Shown: in pieces, positions 16,405-25,637 of the stretch
Numbering within the stretch: position 1 is the stretch's first letter
Layout: every line of letters starts with the position of its first letter
Assembly: GCF_002866065.1 (NCBI RefSeq)
Contig: NZ_LNJZ01000002.1
Location: 124,001-188,000, forward strand
Reading direction: 5' to 3'
DNA from: Thiopseudomonas denitrificans
GTDB lineage: Bacteria; Pseudomonadota; Gammaproteobacteria; Pseudomonadales; Pseudomonadaceae
Length of the DNA stretch: 64,000 nt
The notes under the pieces: model-generated
The model's database searches: none
What the model saw: only the letters and a program-made list of their open reading frames with translations
Told to the model about the DNA's origin: nothing
Made by a program: the position numbers and the translations under genes

Positions 16405-17887
16405 GAAAAATCCTTTGCCAAGCCGCCTCTATCATCTCAACCTCGCTGGCCGTCAGTTTGGCAAACTCTTTGTTGTGGGCACGTTGTGACAGCTTGCCCT
16501 CGCCTGACTGCAAAAAGCGCAGCAGCAGGTTCATCAGCGATGCAGGCATATCCAGGGTCTGGCTGACTAGGCCGACAAATTCATCGTGTTTTTCCAGATA
16601 GGCGATTTCTTCAGGCAGGGTTTTGTCCACGGTCGTAGCAATGCACTGGTACAGGAATTCCGCCTGCTGTGTGGCATCGAAATATCGATACAAATCCAGC
16701 GTTTCGTTGGTGACGGCCACGTTGTAGCGTTCGGTAGGTTGCCAGTCGATACATTCAAGCCGCGGCAGGGAGTAAGCCTGCAAGACATGGCGATAGTCTT
16801 CGATACGCTCAAGCAGCACACTGGATACCGGAAAGCGGACTTTTTCGGGCACAAAACGGGTTGCGGCCAGAGCGTGGTGAATCAGATAGCGGTGCAGTCT
16901 GCCGTTACCGTCTTCGTAGGGGTGAATAAACACGAAACCAAAAGCCAGGGCGGCGGCAGTCAGCACTGGCGGATAATCAGACTCGCTCAGCAGCTGCCAG
17001 GCATCCAGCAAGCCTTGCATAAGTTTGGGCAGGTCTTCAGCTTTTGCCGAGATGTGTTCCGGTAAGGGAAGCCCGCTGCGCCGGTCGTGCTGGCCAATAA
17101 AACCGCCTTCTGTACGCAGACCGGCGGTAACAAAGCGATCATCGGCAAGGACAATACGCTGCAGGTTTTCCAGGTGGACAAGGCTGAGGGGGTGCTTGCC
17201 GGCCTCGCCCAAAATGCGACCCCAGCGTTCAATACGGGTATGCGGAGGTTGCTCGCCCTCAATGACATAGGATGATTTGGAGTCAGCCAGCAGCAAAAAC
17301 GCGGCGGCTCTGGCCAGAACATCCGGATGGCATTGGTTGGCAATGGCGTTGGCCTGTTGCGACAGATCCCGCTCCAACCACTTTTCCAGTTCGGCTGTAC
17401 GATCAATCATGGGACAAAAGTTCTGCACGCCGGGCAGGTTGTTGTTGATGCGTTGTCGCTTTGCCTTGCGGACAGGGCCGGGGAATTGCAGTTTATCGTC
17501 CACAAGGGAGACATAATTTCCGCCTTGGCAGTCATCCAGTGGTAGCAGGCAATCCATCAGCCATTCATACAGGAACCAGATACGTCTGCTGTAGGCACCG
17601 GTAGGCTGGTCTTTGACCCATGCAACGATTTCACTGGAGTTCAGCTGCTGAAACAGGGGCCGCAAAATGTGCAGCTGGATGCCTTGATATTTCAGGGCAA
17701 AGGTAAGCTGACCACGCAGGTCGTTGCTGGGTGCATAGCGTGGCGATAGCACCGTGCAGCCGGGCTGCTGCCGAACGCTCTGTGTGCTGCCTGTGGCATA
17801 GGTCTTGGTCAGTGCGGGTACGCGCAAGGCGTAATGCCCAACCAGGGCGGCGTAACCAGCAGGGACTAGGGGTTTAGGATTCGGCAT
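16391..17887 (-). CDS. Class II Fic-domain protein, predicted AMP transferase
   Basis: A 498-residue protein predicted to transfer AMP (or another nucleotide-linked group) to a target protein. The Fic core motif HPYEDGNGRLHR starts at His322. An N-terminal inhibitory helix motif SSYVIEGE (205-212, fitting S/TxxxEG with Ser206 and Glu210) makes it a class II Fic enzyme that is self-inhibited. The C-terminal 100 residues are helical. The last codons and stop (RKH*) lie inside the MITE terminal repeat, so the original C-terminus was probably replaced. The ATG at 17887 has no strong ribosome site. Two 14-bp direct repeats sit just upstream. No antitoxin gene is adjacent. Confidence 0.85.
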   Translation of the reverse strand: MPNPKPLVPAGYAALVGHYALRVPALTKTYATGSTQSVRQQPGCTVLSPRYAPSNDLRGQLTFALKYQGIQLHILRPLFQQLNSSEIVAWVKDQPTGAYSRRIWFLYEWLMDCLLPLDDCQGGNYVSLVDDKLQFPGPVRKAKRQRINNNLPGVQNFCPMIDRTAELEKWLERDLSQQANAIANQCHPDVLARAAAFLLLADSKSSYVIEGEQPPHTRIERWGRILGEAGKHPLSLVHLENLQRIVLADDRFVTAGLRTEGGFIGQHDRRSGLPLPEHISAKAEDLPKLMQGLLDAWQLLSESDYPPVLTAAALAFGFVFIHPYEDGNGRLHRYLIHHALAATRFVPEKVRFPVSSVLLERIEDYRHVLQAYSLPRLECIDWQPTERYNVAVTNETLDLYRYFDATQQAEFLYQCIATTVDKTLPEEIAYLEKHDEFVGLVSQTLDMPASLMNLLLRFLQSGEGKLSQRAHNKEFAKLTASEVEMIEAAWQRIFLRKH

Positions 17888-17892
17888 ATTTA

Positions 17893-17926
17893 TGAAAAAC
17901 GATTATCTGCTGTGAAAAACGATTAT
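17893..17926 (-). promoter_or_regulatory. Direct repeats upstream of fic, putative operator
   Basis: TGAAAAACGATTAT occurs at 17893-17906 and again at 17913-17926, exactly 20 bp apart (about two helical turns), directly upstream of the Fic start. On the coding strand it reads ATAATCGTTTTTCA. Same-face spacing suggests a regulator binding as tandem dimers. Confidence 0.5.
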
Positions 17927-18008
17927 ATTTGTCGAAATCTATGGAAATCAATTTGAAGTGATATTTTTTGGGTTATCGCTAAGAAAGCGATTGGGCGCAG
18001 CGAAAATG

Positions 18009-18204
18009 CTACGGCAGCGGAGGAAGAACTGGAGGAAGGGCGCAAGGGCGGCTGTCTGGTTTAAGTCCAATCATGTTGACGGTCGTGCATGCAGTTCGAT
18101 GTCCAGCGCCTGTATCACTAGCGGTTACGGCATTGGGTATATCGGGGACGGATGCCATATGTGGTTTCATCGCTGCCCCGTTCGATCCAGCTTGGATATT
18201 GCAT
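18009..18204 (-). pseudogene. hicB: hicB antitoxin remnant, frameshifted
   Basis: A well-placed GGAGG precedes the ATG at 18204, and the first 18 codons (MQYPSWIERGSDETTYGI) look like a HicB N-terminus. After this the frame is lost and stops early. The expected next HicB segment, VPDIPNAVTASDTG, is readable in another frame, followed by further breaks. At least two frameshifts are needed, so the gene is decayed. It lies downstream of the hicA remnant on the same strand, as in intact hicAB loci. Confidence 0.6.
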
Positions 18205-18424
18205 GTTCGCCTCCACTGACTGGATCTGTGCGTCATACACAGGGTTTGTCATACCAGACCTGCCTGATTTTTGATTGATTTAGTGGCCTGTTTGGTTAAT
18301 TCCATTAGTCAGTTTCGGCGTCTGAGATTCCGATGCTACGTTGCTATACCTCGCAATAGCCCCGCTATGATTCGTCACAGCGCCTTGTCTCGAAACCTCA
18401 GTCATCCGAACTCGAATTAACGAA

Positions 18425-18592
18425 CTAACCGCACAGGCCACTAGCTGTTCCGGCTGGTAAATCTTTCTTCGGACGCGGCTCAGGCAGGGGCAGCTTGTGA
18501 TCCGGATGTCTAAATATGTGATGACTCCCCTTGGTGCGCTGAAGGGGCCAGCTGGCTGGTTCCAACTCCTTGATCAATTTCCTGCTGTGCAT
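18425..18592 (-). pseudogene. hicA: hicA toxin gene, 3'-degraded
   Basis: The 55 codons match the HicA mRNA-interferase fold: MHSRKLIKELEPASWPLQRTKG, then the catalytic SHHIFRHP and PKKDLPAGT. The usual ending after GT (a short helix such as VRSIxKQAGL) is missing; here it reads ASGLCG then stop. The ribosome site AAGGAAG is good, so the start at 18592 is preferred to the longer frame. With hicB broken downstream, a toxin that remained active would be expected to be harmful, so it is probably dead. Confidence 0.65.
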
Positions 18593-18673
18593 TGGCTCTT
18601 CCTTGGCTCGATTACTATTTTGGATGGTAACTCTAGGGTTATGTGTTTTCAATGCGTTTGGGTTTGTTTGCAC

Positions 18674-18890
18674 TTGGGTGATTTACTGAGTGCTGTGTTT
18701 TTGACATAAACTTGAACTGCTTACTTATTTTTGACATTGATGGCTGGTATGATGGCGCGCTCGTATCGCAAGATGCCCGGGGCTCGGGGTATCGTGCAGG
18801 GTCGCCCTTTTGTCGGTCAGGATGGGCGCATAGCGGATTCAGTGACAAACAAGGCTCCATGGAAGGTTATGGGGCAGTGAGGCAGGCTTG
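18674..18890 (+). promoter_or_regulatory. Leader and putative promoter of the psl-like operon
   Basis: The region has an extended -10-like sequence TGGTATGAT at 18745-18753, without a good -35, about 138 bp ahead of the first gene. A long leader would fit P. aeruginosa psl, whose 5' UTR is a target of translational control by RsmA. GGA-containing segments occur (CATGGAAGG near 18856), but I cannot show a specific hairpin. Confidence 0.35.
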
Positions 18891-20315
18891 ATGAAGGCGT
18901 TACAGTATAAAACATCACGGCTGTCGGGCAATAGTCTTGCGCGGTATGCCCTTTTTTTGTCCAGGCTGCTGCATGCCATGGCAGTAGGGTTGCCAGTTTG
19001 CTTGCTGCTTCGTCAGGCAGGCACCGATGTTTACTATGCGTTTTATGCGGGCCTCAGTTTTTCCGCAATAGCACTGCTGGTTTTTCAGGTGCTGGGTATT
19101 TACTCCAATAGTTTTTTTACCAATAACTATCGCTTCAAGAAGACCGTGCTGTCCTGGAGTGCCGCGTTTTTGGCATTGGTCATCCTCATGCAGGGTGTTG
19201 GCCAGGCTCAGGGGCTTGAAACGATGCATTATGTCATCTGGTTTGTTGTCACCCTGATTGCACTGGTTGGTTTGCGCCTGCTGACCTTGCGTGTGTTTCG
19301 GTGGTTGATGCGTGCTGGTGCTTACCTGCACCGCTCGGTGATCTGGGGATGCACCCTGAGCGGGTGCGAGCTGGCCAGGTATTTGCGGCAAAAGCAGGAT
19401 ATCCGTTCAGGCTTGCTGGGCTTTGTTGACGACAGGATAGGGCGACTTGACCCCGTGGTTGAAGGGATTCCTGTGCTGGGTGATACGAAAGAGCTGGTCA
19501 GTTTGATACAGGGCAGAAAAGTAGATCAGGTGCTGGTGGCGCTGCCGTGGGCAGCGGCGCACCGGATGGAGCAAATCATGGCTGTTTTACGCAGCTATTC
19601 CGTTGAGGTTTTGCTGGTGCCGGACATGTCGGCATTCCGCTATGCCGGGAACCGGATTTCGGAAGTGGGTGGCATGCCGATGTTCAACGTGTCCGACTTT
19701 CCGCTGCGCGGCTGGTCGCCTGTTCTCAAGAGGGCTGAAGACCTAGTGATTGGTTCGATCATGCTGGTTGCCCTGATGCCTTTGTTACTGCTTATTGCCT
19801 TGTTGATCAAGCTGGATTCAAAAGGCCCGGTGCTGTTCAAGCAAAAGCGCTATGGCTATAACAATGTCCTGATCAAGGTGTACAAGTTCAGGACGATGTA
19901 TCACGCCGAGCGTGACATGGACGCCAGCCAGCAAACGGTCAAGGGTGATGCCAGGGTTACCCGGATTGGGCGCTGGCTAAGGCGCAGCAGTCTGGACGAG
20001 TTGCCGCAATTGCTTAACGTGCTGAGTGGAAGAATGTCGCTGGTGGGGCCAAGGCCGCATGCAACAGCCACGAAGGCTGCTGGAGTGCTGTTTGAAAATG
20101 CCGTGCAAAACTACGCCGCCAGGCACCGTGTAAAGCCCGGCATTACCGGCTGGGCGCAGGTTAACGGTTATCGCGGTGAAACAGACACCCTGCAAAAAAT
20201 TGAAAAAAGGGTTGAGTACGACCTTGAGTACATAGAGAACTGGTCTATTCTTTTTGACCTGTACATCTTGCTGCGAACCATTCCTTCCGTACTGTTTTCC
20301 AAAGAGGCTTATTAA
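18891..20315 (+). CDS. pslA: Undecaprenyl-phosphate sugar phosphotransferase, PslA-like
   Basis: A 474-residue polyprenyl glycosylphosphotransferase (WbaP/WcaJ type) that would load the first sugar-phosphate onto the lipid carrier. Five hydrophobic segments include four in the N-terminal 125 residues, followed by a CoA-binding-like Rossmann part (SVIWGCTLSGCELARYL). The C-terminal catalytic domain has VYKFRTMYHAERD, the LRRSSLDELPQLLNVLSGRMSLVGPRP signature region and PGITGWAQVNGYRGETDT. It heads the operon; an ATG at 18891 follows GAGGCAGG. Length and position match P. aeruginosa PslA. Confidence 0.85.
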   Translation: MKALQYKTSRLSGNSLARYALFLSRLLHAMAVGLPVCLLLRQAGTDVYYAFYAGLSFSAIALLVFQVLGIYSNSFFTNNYRFKKTVLSWSAAFLALVILMQGVGQAQGLETMHYVIWFVVTLIALVGLRLLTLRVFRWLMRAGAYLHRSVIWGCTLSGCELARYLRQKQDIRSGLLGFVDDRIGRLDPVVEGIPVLGDTKELVSLIQGRKVDQVLVALPWAAAHRMEQIMAVLRSYSVEVLLVPDMSAFRYAGNRISEVGGMPMFNVSDFPLRGWSPVLKRAEDLVIGSIMLVALMPLLLLIALLIKLDSKGPVLFKQKRYGYNNVLIKVYKFRTMYHAERDMDASQQTVKGDARVTRIGRWLRRSSLDELPQLLNVLSGRMSLVGPRPHATATKAAGVLFENAVQNYAARHRVKPGITGWAQVNGYRGETDTLQKIEKRVEYDLEYIENWSILFDLYILLRTIPSVLFSKEAY

Positions 20316-21770
20316 GTGTCGAGTAATCTTGTTCCATGCATTATTGCTGGTGGCTCGGGCACCCGTTTGTGGCCGGTTTCACGCTACACCATGCCCAAAC
20401 CTTTTATCCGGTTGCATGATGACGAAACCCTGCTGCAAAAAACCTTGCGCCGGGCCGCAGCAGTTACCGACAGCGGCAAACTTCTGACTGTGGTCAATCG
20501 CGAGCTCCTGTTCAGGTTTCTGGATGATTACCGAGCGTTGCAACTGCAGGAAGATTGCGAGCTGGTGCTTGAGCCTTTTGGGCGCAACACGGCAGCTGCG
20601 GTATTACTCTGTGCTTTGCGTGTGCGTGAATTGTGTGGCGGGCAGGCGCAGCTGCTGGTTTTGCCGGCAGATCACCTGATACAGGACGAGCCGGCCTTTG
20701 CTGAAGCGGTCAGGCGTGCGCAGGAGCTGGCAGGGCAGGGCTATCTGGTTACTTTTGGCTTGCAGCCGGAGTATCCGGAAACCGGCTTTGGTTATATCCG
20801 TACCGGAGATGCTCTTGGCGAGGCGGGTTATCAGGTAGCCGAGTTTTTGGAGAAACCTGAATTGGAGCTGGCGCAGGAGTTTGTTGCCAGCGGTAGCCAT
20901 CTGTGGAACTCGGGCATGTTTTGTATGAGCGTTGACACCTTGCTGACCGAAGCAGAGCGTTATGTGCCCAGTTTGCTGCAGAGCGTGGAGGCCTGCTGGC
21001 AGCAGGGGCAGCATGCAAGCGGCCAGGATTATGAGCAGGTTGAGCTGGATGCCGAAACCTTTGCCATGGTGGAAGATGTTTCCATTGATATTGCGTTGAT
21101 GGAACGTTCAGACAGGGTGGCAGTTGTACCCTGCCGCCTGGGCTGGAGCGATATCGGCTCGTGGCAGGCGGTAAGCAGCCTGGCACCGGCGGATGAGCAG
21201 GGTAACCGTATCCAGGGCGAGGTCATACTGCATGACACCCGTAACTGCTATATCGACAGCCCGTCACGCCTGACGGCGGCTGTGGGCGTAGAGGGACTAA
21301 TGGTGGTGGATACGCCCGATGCGCTACTGATTGCGCATGAAGACCGGAGCCAGGAAGTCAAGGTCATAGCCGAGCGACTCAAGGAGAAGGGGCATCCGGC
21401 TTTTCTTGGGCATCTGACTACGGTTCGGCCATGGGGCACCTATACAGTTCTCAGAGACGATGACGGCTACAAGATAAAAAGAATTGTGGTTAAACCCGGG
21501 GCTTCGCTGTCCTTGCAGGCTCATCACCACCGTAGTGAACACTGGATAGTGGTCAGCGGTACTGCAGAGGTGGTCAATGGCGAGCACAGTTTTTTGTTGC
21601 GCACCAATGAGTCCACTTTTATCCGTATTGGTGAAAAGCACAGGTTGAGCAATCCCGGGCTGATTGAGCTGGTACTGATCGAGGTCCAGTGTGGTGAGTA
21701 CCTTGGTGAAGATGACATTGTCCGCTATGAAGATGTGTATGGACGTGACACTTCGGGGGAGCCGGTTTGA
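20316..21770 (+). CDS. pslB: Mannose-1-P guanylyltransferase / mannose-6-P isomerase, PslB-like
   Basis: A 484-residue bifunctional enzyme supplying GDP-mannose. The N-terminal nucleotidyltransferase has the pyrophosphorylase signature AGGSGTRLWPVSR and the motif FVEKP-like EFLEKPE. The C-terminal cupin isomerase has RPWGTY and the metal-binding stretch LQAHHHRSEHW. The start is GTG at 20316, just after the pslA stop, and the 3' end overlaps pslC by one base (TGATG). Confidence 0.88.
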   Translation: MSSNLVPCIIAGGSGTRLWPVSRYTMPKPFIRLHDDETLLQKTLRRAAAVTDSGKLLTVVNRELLFRFLDDYRALQLQEDCELVLEPFGRNTAAAVLLCALRVRELCGGQAQLLVLPADHLIQDEPAFAEAVRRAQELAGQGYLVTFGLQPEYPETGFGYIRTGDALGEAGYQVAEFLEKPELELAQEFVASGSHLWNSGMFCMSVDTLLTEAERYVPSLLQSVEACWQQGQHASGQDYEQVELDAETFAMVEDVSIDIALMERSDRVAVVPCRLGWSDIGSWQAVSSLAPADEQGNRIQGEVILHDTRNCYIDSPSRLTAAVGVEGLMVVDTPDALLIAHEDRSQEVKVIAERLKEKGHPAFLGHLTTVRPWGTYTVLRDDDGYKIKRIVVKPGASLSLQAHHHRSEHWIVVSGTAEVVNGEHSFLLRTNESTFIRIGEKHRLSNPGLIELVLIEVQCGEYLGEDDIVRYEDVYGRDTSGEPV

Positions 21771-22681
21771 TGCGTGCTGCACTGATTATCCCCGTGCGTA
21801 ACGCCGGGCCCTGGCTGGATCGCTTGCTGCCGGCGCTGGCTGCGCAAACGGTCCGGCCGGATCAGTGGTTGGTGGTGGATAGCAGTTCGTCGGACGATAC
21901 GGTCGAGCGTTTTGAAGCTGCGGGCGCAGACGTGCATGTAATTTCTGCCAGCGAGTTTAATCATGGTGGTACCCGGGAGTGGGCACGGCGGCAGGTTGCT
22001 GCCGATGTGATTTTCATGCTGACCCAGGATGCCATTCCCGAGCCGGACTGCTTTGAACGATTGCTGGAAGCGTTTGAAAACCCCGAGGTGGCTGTTGCCT
22101 ATGCACGCCAGCTGCCCAGGCCGGGAAGCGGATTGTTTGAACGGCATGCGCGGCTCTACAACTATGGAGCAGAGAGCCGCCTAAAAAGCCTTGCGGATGC
22201 GGCTGAGCTGGGGGTGAAAACCTGCTTCAGCTCGGACTCCTGCTCGGCTTATCGCGCAAGTGTTCTGGAGCAGCTGGGCGGCTTTCCGCAGGATGTCATT
22301 GGCAGTGAAGATGCATATGTGGCTGGCAAGGTCTTGCTGGCCGGGCACAAAGTGCATTACGTGGCGGAAGCCAGGGTGGAGCACTCACATCACTACAGCA
22401 TTCTGGAAGAATTTCGGCGCTATTTTGATATTGGCGTGTTTTATGGGCGTGAGCGCTGGATTGACGAGCACTTTGGTGCAGCTACCGGAGAGGGGCGCCG
22501 GTTTGTTTCAAGCGAAATGAAAATGGCACTGCAGGATGGGCAGTGGTACTTGTTGCCGAGCGCATTTGTGAGAAATGGTTGCAAGCTGATTGGATACAAG
22601 CTTGGCCGGACTGAGGCGTATTTGCCGAACTGGCTGAAACGCAGGGTTGGCATGTTTTTTGGTTATTGGGTGAAGCAATGA
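21770..22681 (+). CDS. pslC: Family 2 glycosyltransferase, PslC-like
   Basis: A 303-residue GT2 enzyme (GT-A fold) with ALIIPVRNAGPWLDRLLPAL at the N-terminus, the nucleotide-sugar acidic segment LVVDSSSSDDT, and an LTQDAIPEPDCFERL segment resembling rhamnosyl/mannosyltransferases of the WbbL/RfbF group. The ATG overlaps the previous stop; the TTG three bases earlier is not needed. Adds a sugar to the growing lipid-linked repeat on the cytoplasmic face. Donor specificity is not readable, but Psl contains mannose, glucose and rhamnose. Confidence 0.82.
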   Translation: MRAALIIPVRNAGPWLDRLLPALAAQTVRPDQWLVVDSSSSDDTVERFEAAGADVHVISASEFNHGGTREWARRQVAADVIFMLTQDAIPEPDCFERLLEAFENPEVAVAYARQLPRPGSGLFERHARLYNYGAESRLKSLADAAELGVKTCFSSDSCSAYRASVLEQLGGFPQDVIGSEDAYVAGKVLLAGHKVHYVAEARVEHSHHYSILEEFRRYFDIGVFYGRERWIDEHFGAATGEGRRFVSSEMKMALQDGQWYLLPSAFVRNGCKLIGYKLGRTEAYLPNWLKRRVGMFFGYWVKQ

Positions 22682-23487
22682 AAAGAACGATAATGATGGC
22701 GTTGTTCGCCGGTGCGGGCCTGGTGCTTGCCGGCTGCAGTACACCGGCGCATGTGTCGGTTCCTGGCGGTAAAACTGCGGATGCATATCAGCAGGAAGGC
22801 ATGGCCTTGGCCGACTTGCCGCCGCCCCGGCTGGTAATTCTCAGTGGCGATACGTTGCGCATAGTCCGTGATGCTCGCGAGCCGGCCGAAGCCGATGACA
22901 TGACATTGTTCCAGGTTCGGCCCGACGGTTACATTTCCGTTCCCGACGTGGGCACACTGAAGGTTGCGGGCCTGTCACCGGAGGAAGTGGCCGAGCTGGT
23001 AACCCGTGAATATGCAAAGGTTTATCGTGAGCCCAGGGCCACGGTAAATATCGCCATTGCACCCAGCAACCGGGTTTTTGTCGGGGGCGCAGTTCCCAAT
23101 CCGGATTTCTTTGACCTGACTGGTACTGCAACCATTGAGCAGGTGTTGATGTCGTCGGGCGGGGTACTGCCCACGGCGGACATGCGCAAGGTGGCTTTGC
23201 TCAGGCTGGATGAAGAGGGCCGATACGGCATGTACTTTTTTGACATGTCGGCAATGCTCAAAAAACCGGGCCGTCAGGCGGTTGTAATGCAGCGTGGGGA
23301 CCTGATTTATGTTCCCCAGTCGGGCATCGGGCGCACGGTTGAGGCCATCGATATGTACTTTACGCGGCTGTTCCCGATCAACAAGGGAATTGGTGTGGGC
23401 TTCAACTACGACCTGAACAACAAGGGCGTCAAGAATAGTGGTAATACCAACTACATAAATAATGGGCCTGTAAGTGTTACTCCCTGA
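22678..23487 (+). CDS. pslD: Outer-membrane polysaccharide export lipoprotein, PslD-like
   Basis: A 269-residue Wza-like OPX protein. The lipoprotein signal has a lipobox LAGC (Cys20). A polysaccharide export (PES) domain follows (ILSGDTLRIVRDAREP, then FQVRPDGYISVPDVGTLKVAGLSPEEVAELV), then SLBB-like sequence (VFVGGAVPNPDFFDLTG). It would form the outer-membrane exit with the Wzz-like PslE. The ATG overlaps the pslC stop (ATGA). The GC-rich helix typical of larger Wza at the C-terminus is replaced by a short Asn-rich tail. Confidence 0.87.
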   Translation: MKRTIMMALFAGAGLVLAGCSTPAHVSVPGGKTADAYQQEGMALADLPPPRLVILSGDTLRIVRDAREPAEADDMTLFQVRPDGYISVPDVGTLKVAGLSPEEVAELVTREYAKVYREPRATVNIAIAPSNRVFVGGAVPNPDFFDLTGTATIEQVLMSSGGVLPTADMRKVALLRLDEEGRYGMYFFDMSAMLKKPGRQAVVMQRGDLIYVPQSGIGRTVEAIDMYFTRLFPINKGIGVGFNYDLNNKGVKNSGNTNYINNGPVSVTP

Positions 23488-23645
23488 TTATGCTGTTATA
23501 GAAAACAAGAAAGCCTGATTGTTTGCCGGTTTGGTGGCGTGACTGCCGGACCGGCACGGCTAAGATGAAGTTGGTCAGCATGTTTCGCTAATGCGGGCTT
23601 TGTTGGACAGGGCTTTTGTCCTGGTTAATTGATGAGACAAAAATC

Positions 23646-25637
23646 ATGATAGAAATCCGTTCGTTCAGAGACCTTCTCAGGCTCTTTTTCATCTTCCGGC
23701 GCGAGGCCCGTACGGCGTTTCTGGTAACGCTGGTCATAGTGGTGCTGGGGGCATTTTTGCTGCCTTCGAAATATGAGGCCAATGCACGTCTGCTGGTCAA
23801 GCCCGGGCGGGACAACTCGACCATGCCGATTGAGGTTTCCAACCGCCAGGCGCTGATTTCGCCCAGCACCCAGAGGGACCCTGTGGTCGATGAAGAAAAA
23901 TTGCTGACGGGCAAAGGGCTGGCCCGCCTGCTGGCCCGGGATGTTTTGGCAGAGCTGGATAAGTATGAACCTGAAGGAACCTGGGAAGCTTTCAAGTACA
24001 AGTTGAAGCAAGTGGCCGGTTCGGCCAAGGAAGGGGTGCGCAATCTGTTAGTGCTGGCCCAGATACTGGAGCCCAAGCCTGTGGAAGAGCGTCTGGCCGA
24101 GCGCTTGCTGAAAGGCTTTACGGTCAGTCATGACACAGGTTCCAACGTGATGGAACTCAGGCTGGTATGGGGCAACCCGCGTCTGGCCGGGTATATTCTG
24201 GAGCGTTGGGTTGACCTTTATCTCGAGGAGCGTACACGCAGCCTTGGGCGAACCAGTCTGCAGGGGTTTTATGAGCGTGAACTGGCGCGACAGGATGAGC
24301 ACATCAAACAGCTGAAAGCCCAGTTGCAGGAGCACTACAGAGGCATCAACTCTGCGGGCGTAAGGGAGCGCATTGAGCACCTGATGGATCAAACCCATCG
24401 CTTGCGTGACCTGCGCATGGAAAAAACCAATGAAATGGCCGGCCTGACCCGCCTGATAGCCGAAGCCACCAACCAGATTGGCCAGCACCCTGGAGAGGTT
24501 GTTGTTGAGCGCGAACTGTCACTTAACCCTACCCAGCTGGACCTGAAACTGAAACTGAACCGCCTGCAGGAAGAGCGTACGGCAATGTTGCGTACCTACC
24601 TGGAGGATGCGCCGCAAATCAGGCGGCTGGATGAAAGCATTGCCAGCATGCGCAAGCTGGTTGCTGGCGAAGCTGAAAGGCTTGAGCGTTCCCAGAACCG
24701 CGCCCCCAACAGCCTGGTGGTGAACATTCGTCAGGAAATGCTGGATGCGGGCCTGCGGCTGGAGCGCCTTAAACAGGAAGTCGAGGATATTGACCAGCAG
24801 CTGCAGACCCTTGCGGAAGAGCGTAATGCAACGTTGGCAAAGGAGCCTGAAATCACCCGTCTGGCCATGCAGCTGGAAACGGCAGAAAAAAGCTATGTGC
24901 TGTATTCCGACAGTCTTGAACAGGCGCGTATTGATAAAGCCCTGGACGACAGCCTGATCAGCAACATCAGCATTGTAGAGCGGGCCAACAGCAGCGCCGG
25001 GCGCATTTTTCCGAAAACACTTGTTTTGTTGCTGCTTGCAGTGCCGTTTGCGGCCAGCTGTGGTTTGTTGACCATTTATCTGTGCTATCTGATTGATCAG
25101 CGTATTCATGATGGCAGCAAGCTTGAGGAGCGCTTTGGTGTGCCGGTGTGGGGTGTTTTGCCGGAGCTGGATAACCCGCAGCGCTCTTCTGCGGTTTTTG
25201 AGGCAGGCCTGTACCGGATCCTGAGCATGCTGTCGTTGCAACAGCTTCGCGAGCAGGGAGGTTCACTGGCTGTTGCTTCGGCGCATGCTGGCACCGGCTC
25301 CAGATTTGTCATTGAGCGTTTGAAAGAGCTGCTGAAAACACAGGGGTTGGAAGTACTGGATGAAGTGCCGAGAGGACAGCTGCAGCCTGGTCAGATTGCT
25401 GTTGTTGATGCCGGTTCGCTGGTGGAAAACCCGGAAGCCTTGCTGGTGATGAATAATGTGCAGAAGAGGGTTGTCATGATCCGCGCACGCCGGACTACCG
25501 TCCCTATGCTGGGTAATGCCCTGTCGGTACTGTCGACAGCTTTTGGCAAGGTCGATGGTGTGGTGCTGAATGGCCGGCAGTATGAAGTGCCGGCGTCCGT
25601 ATTGAAGCGCTTTGAGGGGGCCAGGGGGTCGGTCTGA
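23646..25637 (+). CDS. pslE: Wzz/GumC-type chain-length and export protein, PslE-like
   Basis: A 663-residue inner-membrane co-polymerase. It has a membrane segment at about 28-46, a Wzz domain (SKYEANARLLVKPGRDN), long coiled-coil stretches (about 195-410), and a second membrane segment at about 457-478 (LVLLLLAVPFAASCGLLTIYL). The C-terminal P-loop-like region (SLAVASAHAGTGSRFV) is degenerate, lacking a proper GKT/S and Tyr-rich tail, so a tyrosine-kinase activity is unlikely. Preceded by a 158-bp gap after pslD, longer than elsewhere in the operon. Together with PslD it would set length and move the polymer to the surface. Confidence 0.83.
   Translation: MIEIRSFRDLLRLFFIFRREARTAFLVTLVIVVLGAFLLPSKYEANARLLVKPGRDNSTMPIEVSNRQALISPSTQRDPVVDEEKLLTGKGLARLLARDVLAELDKYEPEGTWEAFKYKLKQVAGSAKEGVRNLLVLAQILEPKPVEERLAERLLKGFTVSHDTGSNVMELRLVWGNPRLAGYILERWVDLYLEERTRSLGRTSLQGFYERELARQDEHIKQLKAQLQEHYRGINSAGVRERIEHLMDQTHRLRDLRMEKTNEMAGLTRLIAEATNQIGQHPGEVVVERELSLNPTQLDLKLKLNRLQEERTAMLRTYLEDAPQIRRLDESIASMRKLVAGEAERLERSQNRAPNSLVVNIRQEMLDAGLRLERLKQEVEDIDQQLQTLAEERNATLAKEPEITRLAMQLETAEKSYVLYSDSLEQARIDKALDDSLISNISIVERANSSAGRIFPKTLVLLLLAVPFAASCGLLTIYLCYLIDQRIHDGSKLEERFGVPVWGVLPELDNPQRSSAVFEAGLYRILSMLSLQQLREQGGSLAVASAHAGTGSRFVIERLKELLKTQGLEVLDEVPRGQLQPGQIAVVDAGSLVENPEALLVMNNVQKRVVMIRARRTTVPMLGNALSVLSTAFGKVDGVVLNGRQYEVPASVLKRFEGARGSV

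Noticed and set aside
17958-18278. Plus-strand 106-codon frame in the fic-psl gap
   Set aside because: It lies antisense to the hicB remnant and has no natural protein character.
18771-18800. Second ops element upstream of the psl operon
   Set aside because: The sequence CGGGGTATCGTG resembles but does not match the ops core, and no JUMPstart context is present.
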